Shown: positions 43,454 to 53,095, numbered from the stretch's first letter. The stretch is DNA of 64,000 nucleotides from COE1 sp949066965 (GCA_949066965.1 CARTDA010000016.1:11778-75777); one strand, 5' to 3'. Translations and numbers: made by a program. Notes: generated by a model not told the origin, from the sequence alone.

Positions 43454-44458
43454 ATGACAATATATGATGTTTCTGAGAAAGCCGGTGTATCCATCGCAAC
43501 AGTATCGCGCGTGTTAAACGGTTCCAGCAACGTGAGCGCACAGACACGCCAGAAGGTTCTCGCTGTCATAGAGGCATGTGACTACACGCCCAACGCTTTT
43601 GCAAGGGGACTTGGCTTAAACTCAATGAATACAATCGGCATTCTCTGTGCTGATTCTTCTGACCTGTATCTTGCCAATGCCATATACTACATCGAGCAGG
43701 AATTAAGGGAAAACAACTACAACTGCATTCTGTGCTGTACCGGCTATCAGCTTGAGGACAAACAGAAATACCTGAATCTCCTTGTCAACAAAAAGGTTGA
43801 CAGCGTGATTCTTGTGGGCTCTAACTTCATCTCGGATAACGACACTGAAAACGATTACATCCGTGACGCAGCAAAGGAAGTCCCAGTACTTTTATTGAAT
43901 GCCGACTTTGACTGCGAAAATGTATATTGCAGTCTCTGCGACGACTTCAAGTCAACAATGCAGGCGACCACGTACATGATAGAAACCGGAATCAAGGATA
44001 TCCTCTATCTATACAACTCAAAATCATTTTCCGCGCTCAGGAAATTGTCCGGCTACCAGAGCGCCCTCACACAAAAGGGCATTCCGCTGCGCATGGAATA
44101 TATCCAGTATTTTCCGGGAAGCCATGCCAACCTTCCCGCAATCGCGGATTTTCTTACCGACCTTGACAGTACTGTCAAGTACAGGGCTGTCGTAGCGGCC
44201 GACGACAACCTTGCCATCGGCGCCGTCAAGTTTGCGCACAAAAAAGGTCTGACTGTGCCCGGGGACTTGTCAATCATCGGCTACAACAATTCTATCCTGA
44301 GCACCTGCTGCGAACCGGAGCTCACAAGTGTTGACAACCGTCTCGAGACATTGTGCCACCATATTGTCAAGACGCTCATCGGAATACTAAACAATAAGGA
44401 AATGCCCCAGAAGGTCATCTTCTCCGGCGAACTGATTAAAAGAGGGACAACTCTTTAA
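43454..44458 (+). CDS. LacI-family regulator of hexuronate genes
   Basis: 334 residues from the ATG at 43454 (AAAGGA upstream); the open frame upstream of it is not coding. The HTH TIYDVSEKAGVSIATVSRVL is in residues 2-21, the hinge NAFARGLGLNSMNTIG follows, and the effector domain includes LSIIGYNNSILSTCCEPELT. It lies 34 bases before uxaC and opposite kduI; matching operators at both promoters make it the likely KdgR/ExuR-type regulator of uronate use. The ligand is inferred only. Confidence 0.88.
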   Translation: MTIYDVSEKAGVSIATVSRVLNGSSNVSAQTRQKVLAVIEACDYTPNAFARGLGLNSMNTIGILCADSSDLYLANAIYYIEQELRENNYNCILCCTGYQLEDKQKYLNLLVNKKVDSVILVGSNFISDNDTENDYIRDAAKEVPVLLLNADFDCENVYCSLCDDFKSTMQATTYMIETGIKDILYLYNSKSFSALRKLSGYQSALTQKGIPLRMEYIQYFPGSHANLPAIADFLTDLDSTVKYRAVVAADDNLAIGAVKFAHKKGLTVPGDLSIIGYNNSILSTCCEPELTSVDNRLETLCHHIVKTLIGILNNKEMPQKVIFSGELIKRGTTL

Positions 44459-44492
44459 AAATACACTTTTAAAAGTAATAGGAGGAATTATC

Positions 44493-45908
44493 ATGAAATC
44501 ATTTATGGATCAGGACTTTTTGCTCCAGACCGGCACAGCAAGTGACCTTTTTCACAAGTATGCGGAAAAGACACCAATACTGGACTACCACTGCCACATC
44601 AATCCCGCCGAAATCGCAGACGACCGCAGGTTTGACAATATCACGCAGGTGTGGCTTGGCGGCGACCACTACAAATGGCGCTTTATGCGCTCCTGTGGCG
44701 TGGACGAAAAGTACATCACCGGCGCCGCGTCCGACAAGGAAAAATTCTTCAAATGGGCAGAGTGTGTCGGAAAGGCAATCGGCAACCCGCTCTACCACTG
44801 GACACATCTGGAGCTGCAGCGCTATTTCGGCTACACAGGCGTCCTCAACAAAAAGACTGCCGAGGAAGTGTGGACTCTCTGCAATGAAAAACTCAAGGAG
44901 GACAGCATGAGTGTGCGTGGTCTGATTAAGCGTTCCAATGTCACATTAATCTGCACAACCGATGACCCTGTCGACTCCCTTGAATACCACCAGAAGCTTG
45001 CGGCGGATGACACGTTTGATGTGAAAGTGCTTCCAGCATGGAGACCTGACAAGGCGATGAATATTGAAAAGCCTGATTATTTTGAATATCTTGACAAGCT
45101 TTCCGCAGTGAGCGGCGCCCCCATCAACTCCTTTGCGGATTTAAAGGCCGCACTGCACAACCGGCTTGACTTTTTTGCTTCCATGGGCTGCTGCGTGTCT
45201 GACCACGCGCTTGAGTATGTCATGTACCAGCCTGCATCCGACGAGGAGATTGAGGCCATCTTCGCAAGGAGAAAGGGCGGCGCGGCGGTTACAAGGCTTG
45301 AGGAGCTACAGTACAAGACTGCGTTCATGCTGTATGTCGGCAAGGAATACCACCGCCTGAACTGGGTTATGCAGCTCCACTATGGATGCAAGCGGGACAA
45401 CAACACCCTGCGCTATGACCAGTTAGGTCCTGACACGGGCTACGACTGCATCAACAACTATGCCCCGTCCGCCGAGCTTGCTGATTTCCTCAATGCACTG
45501 ATAAAAACGGATGAGCTGCCAAAAACAATCATCTACAGCCTGAACCCAAACGACAATCAGGCAATCGGTACAATCCTTGGCTGCTTCCAGGACTCCACGG
45601 CATGTGCGAAAATCCAGCAGGGCAGCGCATGGTGGTTTAACGACCACAAGACAGGAATGCAGGATCAGATGATTTCCCTTGCCAGCCTCGGAAATCTCTC
45701 AGGATTTGTCGGTATGCTGACAGACTCAAGGAGCTTCCTCTCCTACACAAGGCATGAGTATTTCAGGAGAATCCTGTGCAACCTGGTTGGAAACTGGGTC
45801 GAGGACGGCGAGTTCCCCGCTGACATGGAAACACTCGAGGAGATTGTCAAAGGAATTTCCTACAATAATGCGGTGAATTACTTTGGATTTGACCTGGAAA
45901 CGGTATAA
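44493..45908 (+). CDS. uxaC: Glucuronate isomerase
   Basis: Interconverts D-glucuronate/fructuronate and D-galacturonate/tagaturonate, the entry to the Ashwell route. The length of 471 residues fits. Seen: PILDYHCHINPAEIADDRRF near residue 30, WLGGDHYKWR, MQLHYGCKRDNNT, DTGYDCINN and WWFNDHKTGM, all typical of UxaC. AGGAGG is 7 bases before the ATG. It probably handles uronates freed from pectin or by the nearby enzymes. uxaA/uxaB or uxuA/uxuB are not in the window. Confidence 0.96.
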   Translation: MKSFMDQDFLLQTGTASDLFHKYAEKTPILDYHCHINPAEIADDRRFDNITQVWLGGDHYKWRFMRSCGVDEKYITGAASDKEKFFKWAECVGKAIGNPLYHWTHLELQRYFGYTGVLNKKTAEEVWTLCNEKLKEDSMSVRGLIKRSNVTLICTTDDPVDSLEYHQKLAADDTFDVKVLPAWRPDKAMNIEKPDYFEYLDKLSAVSGAPINSFADLKAALHNRLDFFASMGCCVSDHALEYVMYQPASDEEIEAIFARRKGGAAVTRLEELQYKTAFMLYVGKEYHRLNWVMQLHYGCKRDNNTLRYDQLGPDTGYDCINNYAPSAELADFLNALIKTDELPKTIIYSLNPNDNQAIGTILGCFQDSTACAKIQQGSAWWFNDHKTGMQDQMISLASLGNLSGFVGMLTDSRSFLSYTRHEYFRRILCNLVGNWVEDGEFPADMETLEEIVKGISYNNAVNYFGFDLETV

Positions 45909-45921
45909 TCATATCATGTGC

Positions 45922-45964
45922 CCGGATAAAAAGGCTGCCAGTTTACGGCAGCCTTTTTATCCGG
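45922..45964. terminator. Bidirectional terminator between uxaC and the GH2 gene
   Basis: An 18-bp perfect stem CCGGATAAAAAGGCTGCC/GGCAGCCTTTTTATCCGG with a 7-base loop, between two converging genes. Confidence 0.92.
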
Positions 45965-45983
45965 CATAAATATCTCCCCATCT

Positions 45984-47789
45984 TCACAGCTTCACCACTT
46001 TCCGGTCATAGGTCATAATGCCGTTAATTTCTTCCTCAATGTCTGTCAGCTGGGTGTAGACAGATGCACACAAGCCTTCCTTTTTCAGTTCCTGCACCCG
46101 CTTGTCGAGCATGCCATATGCGGACTTCAGCGCTTCCATATCCCCATGGCTTCCATATCCGAAATACCGGTCGGAGTAAGTGTGATTTGGTACTGCAAGG
46201 GACATTCCGCCAAACTCTGATATGACATACGGCTTTTTGGTCCTTTTTGCCACGAGCTCAAAGAAATAGATGTGTTCGCTTTTTAAGTCGCCTGCATCCT
46301 GGTCAAACCAGCCGCTGTGCGCGTCAATTATGCGCGTGTCGTCAACCGTGCGCACCATGTCGGTGTTTTCCTTCGCGTCAAACTGCCCCCATCCTTCGTT
46401 GAACAGTACCCAGGTGCAAATCGAAGTACAGTTGTAAAGCTGCCTGACTGTCTCGATGCACTCCTTTTTCCACTCCTCCCTGCCATTTTTGTCCGCCCTT
46501 GACGTATAGCCATAGTCGTTGTCCCGTTTATGCCGGAGCGGAAACAATACGGTAGGTATATAGCAGGTCTTTATCAGGTTGTAGGTTGTCCCGCCGTTAA
46601 TCATGTCCTGCCAGACCAGCATTCCCAGTCTGTCGCAGTGATAATACCACCGCATCGGCTCTATCTTACAGTGCTTGCGTATCATGTTAAAGCCCTTTTC
46701 CTTTGCCGTCTCGATGTCGAAAATCATCGCCTCGTCACTCACAGGCGTCAAAAGGCTTTCGGGATAGTAGCCCTGGTCAAGGATTCCTTTCTGGAAATAG
46801 GGCTGGTGGTTGAGGCAAAGCCTTGGGATTCCGCTGCTGTCCGGCTCTGCGGTGAAGATGCGCATGCCAAAATAGCTCTCCACCATATCCTCTCCATATA
46901 TAATGCGGATATCATATAAAAACGGATGCTCCGGTGTCCAGCTTTTCTTGTCTGGAACATCCATCCGAATAACAGTCTTTTCTTCCGGCAGGACACGAAC
47001 GCTCCGTTCTCCCGCGACCCGGTTCTGGTCAAACAACAGAACCTTGCAGGAAATTGGGTGCTGCCCTGTCTGTCTGGCTGTCTGCTTATTTGATGTTATC
47101 TCGACAGACACGCTGTCATTGTCATAGTCCGGTGTGATACGCAACTCCCGGATATAGGTCCCGGGAACCCACTCGCACCACACTGTCTGCCACAGACCGC
47201 TCTGGGCAGTATAAAACATCCCGCCGTTTTTGAGCATCTGCTTTCCCCGCCCATGATAAGATGTGTCGCTTTTGTCCTGCACGCAGATCCGCAGTGTGTT
47301 CCTTCCGACCTGTATGCAGTCCGTGATGTCGATGGTGAATGCCTGATAGCCGCCGGAATGCGTTCCCGCCAGTGTATCATTGACATAGACGCGGCACCGT
47401 TCGTCACAGGCACCGAAATTCAGCAGCAGCCTCCTCTCCATCGGAATCCTGTCAATCATAAGCTTTCGCTCATACCACAGGTATTCATCCGGCTTGAGCT
47501 GCCGCTGCACACCTGACAGGTATGTCTCCGGAGAAAATGGTACGCGGATATCGCCATCCCAGAGCACCGGCCGTTCATCATCGCCCGTGAATGCGTATTT
47601 CCAGATACCATTTAAGATGATATGGTTCTTCCTCGCCATCTGTGGTCTTGGGTATTCTGTCAGCACAACCTCTGTCTGCTCCTGCGCAATCTGTTCGCCC
47701 CATGGCGTCATCAGCTGGTTGTACTTTCTGTCACCTTTATCCAAGATTTTATTTAATTGAAGCGTCTCCATTATTTCCCTGATTTTCAT
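45984..47789 (-). CDS. Glycoside hydrolase family 2 enzyme
   Basis: Cytoplasmic retaining glycosidase of the beta-galactosidase/beta-glucuronidase family; no signal peptide. Sugar-binding (YLWYERKLMIDRIPM, NFGACDERCRVYVND) and Ig-like domains come first. In the barrel, KGFNMIRKHCKIEPMRWYYHCDRLGMLVWQDM is followed by WVLFNEGWGQFD (acid/base Glu) and YVISEFGG (nucleophile Glu). The position beside uxaC hints at a uronide or galactoside, but specificity is open. The start is uncertain: ATG 47789 or 47801; the frame extends to a TTG at 47852. Confidence 0.87.
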   Translation of the reverse strand: MKIREIMETLQLNKILDKGDRKYNQLMTPWGEQIAQEQTEVVLTEYPRPQMARKNHIILNGIWKYAFTGDDERPVLWDGDIRVPFSPETYLSGVQRQLKPDEYLWYERKLMIDRIPMERRLLLNFGACDERCRVYVNDTLAGTHSGGYQAFTIDITDCIQVGRNTLRICVQDKSDTSYHGRGKQMLKNGGMFYTAQSGLWQTVWCEWVPGTYIRELRITPDYDNDSVSVEITSNKQTARQTGQHPISCKVLLFDQNRVAGERSVRVLPEEKTVIRMDVPDKKSWTPEHPFLYDIRIIYGEDMVESYFGMRIFTAEPDSSGIPRLCLNHQPYFQKGILDQGYYPESLLTPVSDEAMIFDIETAKEKGFNMIRKHCKIEPMRWYYHCDRLGMLVWQDMINGGTTYNLIKTCYIPTVLFPLRHKRDNDYGYTSRADKNGREEWKKECIETVRQLYNCTSICTWVLFNEGWGQFDAKENTDMVRTVDDTRIIDAHSGWFDQDAGDLKSEHIYFFELVAKRTKKPYVISEFGGMSLAVPNHTYSDRYFGYGSHGDMEALKSAYGMLDKRVQELKKEGLCASVYTQLTDIEEEINGIMTYDRKVVKL

Positions 47790-47873
47790 ATCAATCCCCA
47801 TGCCGCCTTTGGCGGCTTCTTTCCAATATAAAGCTCCTTTTATTATATCCAATTCTTAAAAAAGTGTAAAGCC

Positions 47874-48425
47874 TTATATTGTGTCCTGGGAATGTTCAAA
47901 CAAGGCGCTAACTGATTTGAGACAGCCTTCTGTAACGCCGCGAACCGGTCTGCCTTTCGCGTTATCGGCTAAATCCATCCGCGTAATCTGCCATGCGCCG
48001 GTTTCCTCCTCAATCTCAAGGACAGCCATCGTCACTGGCAGCCGGAAACGTCTCGGTCCGCAGCTTCCCGGATTCAGATACCGCACACCGTCAGCCGTTG
48101 TCTCCTCATATTTGTGCGAATGACCATAGATAACCAAATCAGTTCCTCCCAGATCCCTTTTTCTGTGTTTTATGTTGTGAACCATGTAAATGTGCAGTCC
48201 AAACAGCGTGAGCTCGAGTTCTTCCCCCATCTGTGCCGCCCAGCCCCTGTCATTGTTTCCGCGCACTGCATAGACCGGGGCTGCTGCCTTTAGCCCATCC
48301 AACACCTTCTGGTTGTCAAAATCCCCTCCGTGCAGTATCATCTCACAGGATTGTGCAATCGCACTGACTTCCGGGCGGAGCAGTCCATGCGTATCTGACA
48401 GAACGGCAATTTTATGTGTTTTCAT
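47874..48425 (-). CDS. YfcE/MJ0936-type metallophosphoesterase
   Basis: 183 residues with the calcineurin-like two-metal pattern: IAVLSDTHGLL (Asp, His), ILHGGDFDN (Asp), VRGNNDRG (Asn, Asp), YMVHNIKHR (His), and VIYGHSHKYEE (His, His). It hydrolyses phosphodiesters; the natural substrate is unknown. AAAGGAGGG precedes the ATG at 48425, so that start is chosen over the frame to 48458. It lies 84 bases before the GH2 gene and may share its transcript. Confidence 0.9.
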   Translation of the reverse strand: MKTHKIAVLSDTHGLLRPEVSAIAQSCEMILHGGDFDNQKVLDGLKAAAPVYAVRGNNDRGWAAQMGEELELTLFGLHIYMVHNIKHRKRDLGGTDLVIYGHSHKYEETTADGVRYLNPGSCGPRRFRLPVTMAVLEIEEETGAWQITRMDLADNAKGRPVRGVTEGCLKSVSALFEHSQDTI

Positions 48426-48554
48426 CCGAACCCTCCTTTCATGCCGTGATATTCCCATAAACTGCTGACTTTTATACAGTTTTCAAGTAATTCACTGTCT
48501 CCTTCCAGTATGATTATACTATACCACAGAAAACGCAATCGTGTAATCTGCAGC

Positions 48555-50750
48555 TTAAAAAATCCTTAAAAATCCGTCAGATATTCCCTTCACTGCCACC
48601 CTCGTCCCCATGCGGCTCAGCAGTTCGTTTGTGATGCTCTGTGCCCGCTCTGCCACCGCCGGCGCCATGATTTGTGCATCACCGTCCCTGCCAATCAGTG
48701 TGGCGGTCATGCCAACATGGATGCCAGATAGCGCTGTGATGTCCACCGCAAGCTGATCCATACAGATTCTGCCGACAATCGGCGCCTGCTGCCCCTTGAT
48801 GAGCACATACTGCCCTTTGCCTGACAGGATTCTTGGAAAACCGTCCGCGTAACCGATGGACAGGATGGCAATGCGGCTGTCCCTGTCCGCCACAAAAGTC
48901 CTGCCGTAGCCGACACTTTCTCCCTCTTTTATGTTCCGAATGAGGACAATCTGCGCTTTCAGTGCAAGAACCGGTCTCAGATCAGGATGCAGCTTTGTCT
49001 GCGCATCTGCCGTGCTCAGTACCCCATACAGCGCAATGCCTGCCCTGACAAAACTGCACTTAAGCTCCGGATAATTCAGCAGGCCATAGCTGCTCTGGAT
49101 ATGGGTTTTCGGAATTTCTATGCCCTGCTTTTCCAGCCTGTCTATCACCTTGTAGAATCTCGCAATCTGCTGCCGGGTAAACAGGACATCCTCCTCGTCC
49201 GGACTGTCCGCCGCACACAGATGCGTGTAAATGCCATTGATGTTCAGATTTTTCATCGCAAAAACCCGCACAAGCTTCTGCATTTCCTTTACAACATTTT
49301 TTCCGGCATCGCCGTCCACAGATACCCAGAATCCCAGCCGGTGCATTCCAGTGTCCAATTTGATGTGCGCCCTGACCCGGACGCCCTGTGCATTCAGCCT
49401 GCACGCATAATCGTAATCAACCAGTGTCTGCGAAAGGTCATATTTGTGAAGCGCCCACGCCCGCTCAGGCGGCGTGTATCCCAGTATCAGAATTTCACCG
49501 CGAATGCCGAATCTGCGCAGTGCAATCCCCTCGTCGATTGTCGCTGCCGCAAACGCCCTGACGCCGATTCTGTCCAGGTGTGTCGCAATCGCATACATGC
49601 CATGTCCGTATGCCTCCGCCTTCACGACTGCCATCAGCTCGCATCCCGGCGGCATTGCCTCGCGCAATACCGCTACATTGTGCGTCAGGTTGTCCAGATT
49701 AATTTCGATGTAAGCCCTGTCCGCGCCCTGAACAAGTCTTTTCGTTTTGCATCCGAACCGCTGCCAGAATGCCGCTGCTGCCACACTAAATGACACAGAT
49801 GTCACAACCACGGCAAGGAAATGCACTGCGCTGTTCTCCACAAGAAGCGCCTGCAGATGAAGCACCTTTGCAGCCAGCCGTATAACCACAATCATCATCG
49901 GGTGAATCATATAGACAAGGAGTGAGACATCGCGCAGCCAGACATGGCGTTTTCCCCTGAAATACAGCAGGGCATGGAATAGAAAATACATACATGGCAC
50001 CAGAGACAGATACATGCTGTCGTGGCGCTGTAATTGAAAATAACGCAAAATCAGCCCTTCTGCCAGCATGAGCAGCATCATGCATAAAAACATCGTCCAC
50101 GCCGTCGCCTGCCGCAGACGCGTCCTGCTGTCCGCAATCCACCCGCCCAAAAGGAAAAAGACAGGCGCGAAGAAAATGCCGTTTCTGGTGTAATCCGACA
50201 CCTGGAACCAAAGCGTATAAAATTCACTGATTACAGGTATTTTTTCTATCAGCCCATAATAGCTGTCGCCAGACAGACCAATCAGATAGAGCGCTGCCGC
50301 CACAGCAAACGCCCTGTGAAAGCCAAGCCTGCGCACCAGACACCAGGCAAGCGCACCGCCGGTAATGGATGCTGGCAGATACCACAGGTGATACAGCGTC
50401 CCGTCAAACACAATGTCCTTTATGATATTTGGCAGCAGGTTTTCCATTTTGAAATAACCATTATATAAATTTACTGGTATGTAGAGCGCGATTGCCACAG
50501 CATAAATCTGCGCTGTCTTTTTCACAAAGGTGCTTAATTTGTCTGCTTTGAAACTGTATCTGGAAATCAGAAAAAAACCGGATGTCATAAAAAAGAACGG
50601 AACTGCCATGCGGGCAATCACGCGTGTCAGGATGAAATCCCCCCATTCGCTGTATGTGCCAAGCGGCGATGTGTGAATCGCAATGATAAGCAGCGCCGCA
50701 ATCATCCGAAAAGAATCGATTCCTGTGTAGCTTTTGTCTGATGTCTTCAT
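48555..50750 (-). CDS. vanT: VanT-type membrane serine/alanine racemase
   Basis: Fusion of an acyltransferase-3-like membrane domain (residues ~1-335, about ten helices; IDSFRMIAALLIIAIHTSP, FFFMTSGFFLI) and a PLP alanine-racemase domain (~360-731: YIEINLDNLTHNVAVLREAM, MAVVKAEAYGHG with the PLP Lys, KLDTGMHRLGF, AGIALYGV, GYGRTF, GRICMDQLAVD). In vanC/E/G-type clusters VanT turns L-Ser into D-Ser for D-Ala-D-Ser wall precursors. Length and layout match. It is 51 bases after vanXY. Both domains appear intact. Confidence 0.94.
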   Translation of the reverse strand: MKTSDKSYTGIDSFRMIAALLIIAIHTSPLGTYSEWGDFILTRVIARMAVPFFFMTSGFFLISRYSFKADKLSTFVKKTAQIYAVAIALYIPVNLYNGYFKMENLLPNIIKDIVFDGTLYHLWYLPASITGGALAWCLVRRLGFHRAFAVAAALYLIGLSGDSYYGLIEKIPVISEFYTLWFQVSDYTRNGIFFAPVFFLLGGWIADSRTRLRQATAWTMFLCMMLLMLAEGLILRYFQLQRHDSMYLSLVPCMYFLFHALLYFRGKRHVWLRDVSLLVYMIHPMMIVVIRLAAKVLHLQALLVENSAVHFLAVVVTSVSFSVAAAAFWQRFGCKTKRLVQGADRAYIEINLDNLTHNVAVLREAMPPGCELMAVVKAEAYGHGMYAIATHLDRIGVRAFAAATIDEGIALRRFGIRGEILILGYTPPERAWALHKYDLSQTLVDYDYACRLNAQGVRVRAHIKLDTGMHRLGFWVSVDGDAGKNVVKEMQKLVRVFAMKNLNINGIYTHLCAADSPDEEDVLFTRQQIARFYKVIDRLEKQGIEIPKTHIQSSYGLLNYPELKCSFVRAGIALYGVLSTADAQTKLHPDLRPVLALKAQIVLIRNIKEGESVGYGRTFVADRDSRIAILSIGYADGFPRILSGKGQYVLIKGQQAPIVGRICMDQLAVDITALSGIHVGMTATLIGRDGDAQIMAPAVAERAQSITNELLSRMGTRVAVKGISDGFLRIF

Positions 50751-50801
50751 TTTTGCCCTCTTTCTGACGGATTCTAAACCTTTCTATTTCTGACATATAT
50801 G

Positions 50802-51581
50802 TCAACTACAAATCTGGGTCACAATAAACCCGTCACAATTATTTCCCGATATCCGGTACTGTCCTGCTTCATCAATCACAAGCTCTGCCGCCTGCCCCAT
50901 ATCCGCGCCATCTGCCCTGACAAAAGAAACCGCATACCGCTCACCCTGTTTTGTTTCAGTGATATACGGATTCTCGCCATAACGGTAATCTTTTACGAAA
51001 ACAATATACTCCTCAAGCACAATGCCCATCCGAGTCATGATCGCCGCGTGCGGCGTCCCCACATATCGAAAATGCCACGGTTCATGCCCAATCCTTGTGA
51101 CGGACTGCTTATGCTTTTGATAACGCTCCACAAAACCGTGCGCTGCTGCCCTTTCGCGGAATTTCTGACAGATTCCCTCATATGGAAAATAAGGACGGAT
51201 AAAGTCAATCTCCGGCTGTTTCAGCGCAAGGTCTATGGCAAGCCCTGTCTGATGCTCGCTGTGTCCGGGGACGGCGACATAGTTCCTTGTAAATTCCAGG
51301 TCGTTTTCCGCAAGCGAGTCGTCCCATATTTTCTGCTGCTCCTCCATGGAACGCCACGCGCTCACAGGCACAATCTGACCGGAGCCGCCAACTTCCTGCA
51401 GCAGCTTTTTCAGTGCGTCTGCCGCTGTTCTTTCATATAATATATCTGCTCCCTGCCACACCCCGACAGCGCACAAATCGGAGTGCAGTTCCCGATATTG
51501 ATGTGCATGATTCACTAAAATCAAATCACCACGATAAATATCTTCTGTCTTCAATACCATTGTTTTCATATGAATAACCAT
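50802..51581 (-). CDS. vanXY: VanXY-type D,D-peptidase
   Basis: Zinc D,D-dipeptidase/carboxypeptidase that removes D-Ala-D-Ala precursors. The LAS-family metal set is seen: GHSEHQTGLAIDLA (His, Asp), and HEPWHFRYVG (Glu, His). SAWRSMEEQQKIWDD supplies the Arg/Gln region. There is no membrane segment, which favours the VanXY form over anchored VanY. The length of 259 fits. The start at 51581 has AAAGGGG very close; an ATG at 51569 is an alternative. It follows vanG after a highly structured spacer. Confidence 0.9.
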   Translation of the reverse strand: MVIHMKTMVLKTEDIYRGDLILVNHAHQYRELHSDLCAVGVWQGADILYERTAADALKKLLQEVGGSGQIVPVSAWRSMEEQQKIWDDSLAENDLEFTRNYVAVPGHSEHQTGLAIDLALKQPEIDFIRPYFPYEGICQKFRERAAAHGFVERYQKHKQSVTRIGHEPWHFRYVGTPHAAIMTRMGIVLEEYIVFVKDYRYGENPYITETKQGERYAVSFVRADGADMGQAAELVIDEAGQYRISGNNCDGFIVTQICS

Positions 51582-51606
51582 GCCCCTTTCTCATACTAAT
51601 CAGTAC

Positions 51607-51718
51607 GGAGAATGCCCGTATTTTGGGCATTCTCCTGTGTGAGACATAGAACTTCTCCGCGAAACAGCCATTGCTGTGAGTGGAAATTGCTGAAAGCAAT
51701 TAGAAGTTCTTCTCACAC
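51607..51718. repeat. Structured inverted-repeat spacer between vanG and vanXY
   Basis: Two nested foldbacks. One is a perfect 11-bp stem GGAGAATGCCC/GGGCATTCTCC (51607-51635). The other is a long arm pair GTGTGAG...AGAACTTCT/AGAAGTTCT...CTCACAC (51637-51718) with an inner AATTGCT/AGCAATT. It overlaps the vanG stop. It may be a palindromic mobile unit or an RNA control element. Confidence 0.7.
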
Positions 51719-52780
51719 TAATGCCTGACTAATAATCCTGTCCACTATCTCGGCAAAGCCGTAGCCTGCTGCCCGCATCATGCCCGGATAACGGCTGTGC
51801 TGTGTAAATCCCGGTATCGTGTTGACCTCGTTGAATACAACCTCTCCCTCCGGGGTCAGGAACATGTCCACCCGCGCAAAACCATCACAGTCCAGCGCGC
51901 GGTATATCCGCTTTGCCGCTTCTTTGATCTCCTGTGCCTTCTCTGCCGGAATCCTTGCCGGTACATGTATCGCCGAGGTCTTGAGCGTATACTTTTCTGT
52001 ATAATCAAAAAACCCGTTAGCACATGCCGCGGTGTCAAGCTCAATCTCGTCAACCTCCCCGACAATCAACTGACCACGTCCGCACACCGAGCACCCCACC
52101 TCAAATCCGTCTATTGTCTCCTCTAAAATGACACGATTGTCATAATTGAATGCATGGGCGATGGCAGGTGCAAGCTGTTCCATTTCCACAACCTTTGCCA
52201 CGCCAAAGGAAGATCCCGCCTTTACAGGCTTTACAAAAACCGGAAAACCGATTGTCCTGGCAAATGCACACGCCTTGTTAACCGCGGTATTATCCATCAG
52301 CACCATTGCCCTTGGCACACGCACGCCCGCAAGCTCTGCCAGTCTGTGTGCCCTGTCCTTGTCCATGCAAAGTGCGGAAGAAAGCGTCCCGCATCCAATC
52401 AGCGGAATCCCCGCAAGCTCTGCGATGCCCTGAACTGTCCCATCCTCGCCGTTTCGCCCATGAAGCACCGGAAATACAGCGTCCACAGGAATCGTTTCAC
52501 AAACAGATGCCCCGCGAAATACTATCAGGTGATGATACGTCCGGTCCGGCGAAAGCACCGCTGGTACACAGTCCGTCTCATTGCACCATGTGTCATTTTT
52601 TATCCTGTCTGTTTCCCCAGTAAAACAATACCATTTCCCCTCGCGCGTGATGCCGACTGTCACCGGGTTGTATTTTTGTCTGTCCATACTGCAAATTACT
52701 GCATACGCCGACTGCAAGGACACCTCGTACTCCGACGACGCGCCGCCAAACAGGACTACAATATTTTTTTTATTTTCCAT
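51713..52780 (-). CDS. vanG: D-alanine-D-serine ligase, VanG type
   Basis: ATP-grasp ligase that makes D-Ala-D-Ser. NIVVLFGGASSEYEVSLQSA at the start, VFPVLHGRNGEDGTVQGIAE near 105, LSSALCMDKDRAHRLAELAG, FPVFVKPVKAGSSFGVAKV, INGFEV-like IDGFEVGCSV, EIELDTA, FFDYTEKYTLK and FNEVNTIPGFTQHSRYP near 325. These agree closely with what I remember of enterococcal VanG, and differ from housekeeping Ddl in the EKYTLK loop. AGGAG precedes the ATG. It is the first resistance gene, transcribed away from the regulators. Confidence 0.93.
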   Translation of the reverse strand: MENKKNIVVLFGGASSEYEVSLQSAYAVICSMDRQKYNPVTVGITREGKWYCFTGETDRIKNDTWCNETDCVPAVLSPDRTYHHLIVFRGASVCETIPVDAVFPVLHGRNGEDGTVQGIAELAGIPLIGCGTLSSALCMDKDRAHRLAELAGVRVPRAMVLMDNTAVNKACAFARTIGFPVFVKPVKAGSSFGVAKVVEMEQLAPAIAHAFNYDNRVILEETIDGFEVGCSVCGRGQLIVGEVDEIELDTAACANGFFDYTEKYTLKTSAIHVPARIPAEKAQEIKEAAKRIYRALDCDGFARVDMFLTPEGEVVFNEVNTIPGFTQHSRYPGMMRAAGYGFAEIVDRIISQALV

Positions 52781-52931
52781 CTTTCACTCCTCTATTCTTA
52801 CCATGAATGCACACACTGTAAAAAATGCTGAAAAAAATATACCAGAACAATTTTTAACTTCCAATGATGCAGCAGATTAAGAATCTTTAAGATTTTATGA
52901 TGCTGTATTAAAAACATCGGGAACTCTGTCC

Positions 52932-53095
52932 TAGAGCTTGTTTGAAAAATGCTTTCTGTCAGATGTGCGTCACAATTTGTGGGAGATTTGTGCCAAATGA
53001 AGGGCGCATAGCGGGCTATGTAACCTGAATTTGGCGCAAATATCACGCAAAGTGGGGCGTGCAGGTGACAGGAATGATTTTTCAAACACGCTCTA
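52932..53095. mobile_element. MITE-like element with TA ends
   Basis: 164 bases flanked by terminal inverted repeats: left TAGAGCTTGTTTGAAAAAT, right (reversed) TAGAGCGTGTTTGAAAAAT, continuing at lower identity to CTGTCA. The TA at each end fits a TA target duplication as made by IS630/mariner-type enzymes. No coding capacity. One end is repeated at 33277. Confidence 0.8.

Noticed and set aside
52154..52831. 225-codon plus-strand frame over vanG
   Set aside because: Shadow; vanG is certain from its motifs.
52781..52931. A vanR-dependent promoter before vanG
   Set aside because: No clear -35/-10 pair or repeated activator site could be supported by eye.
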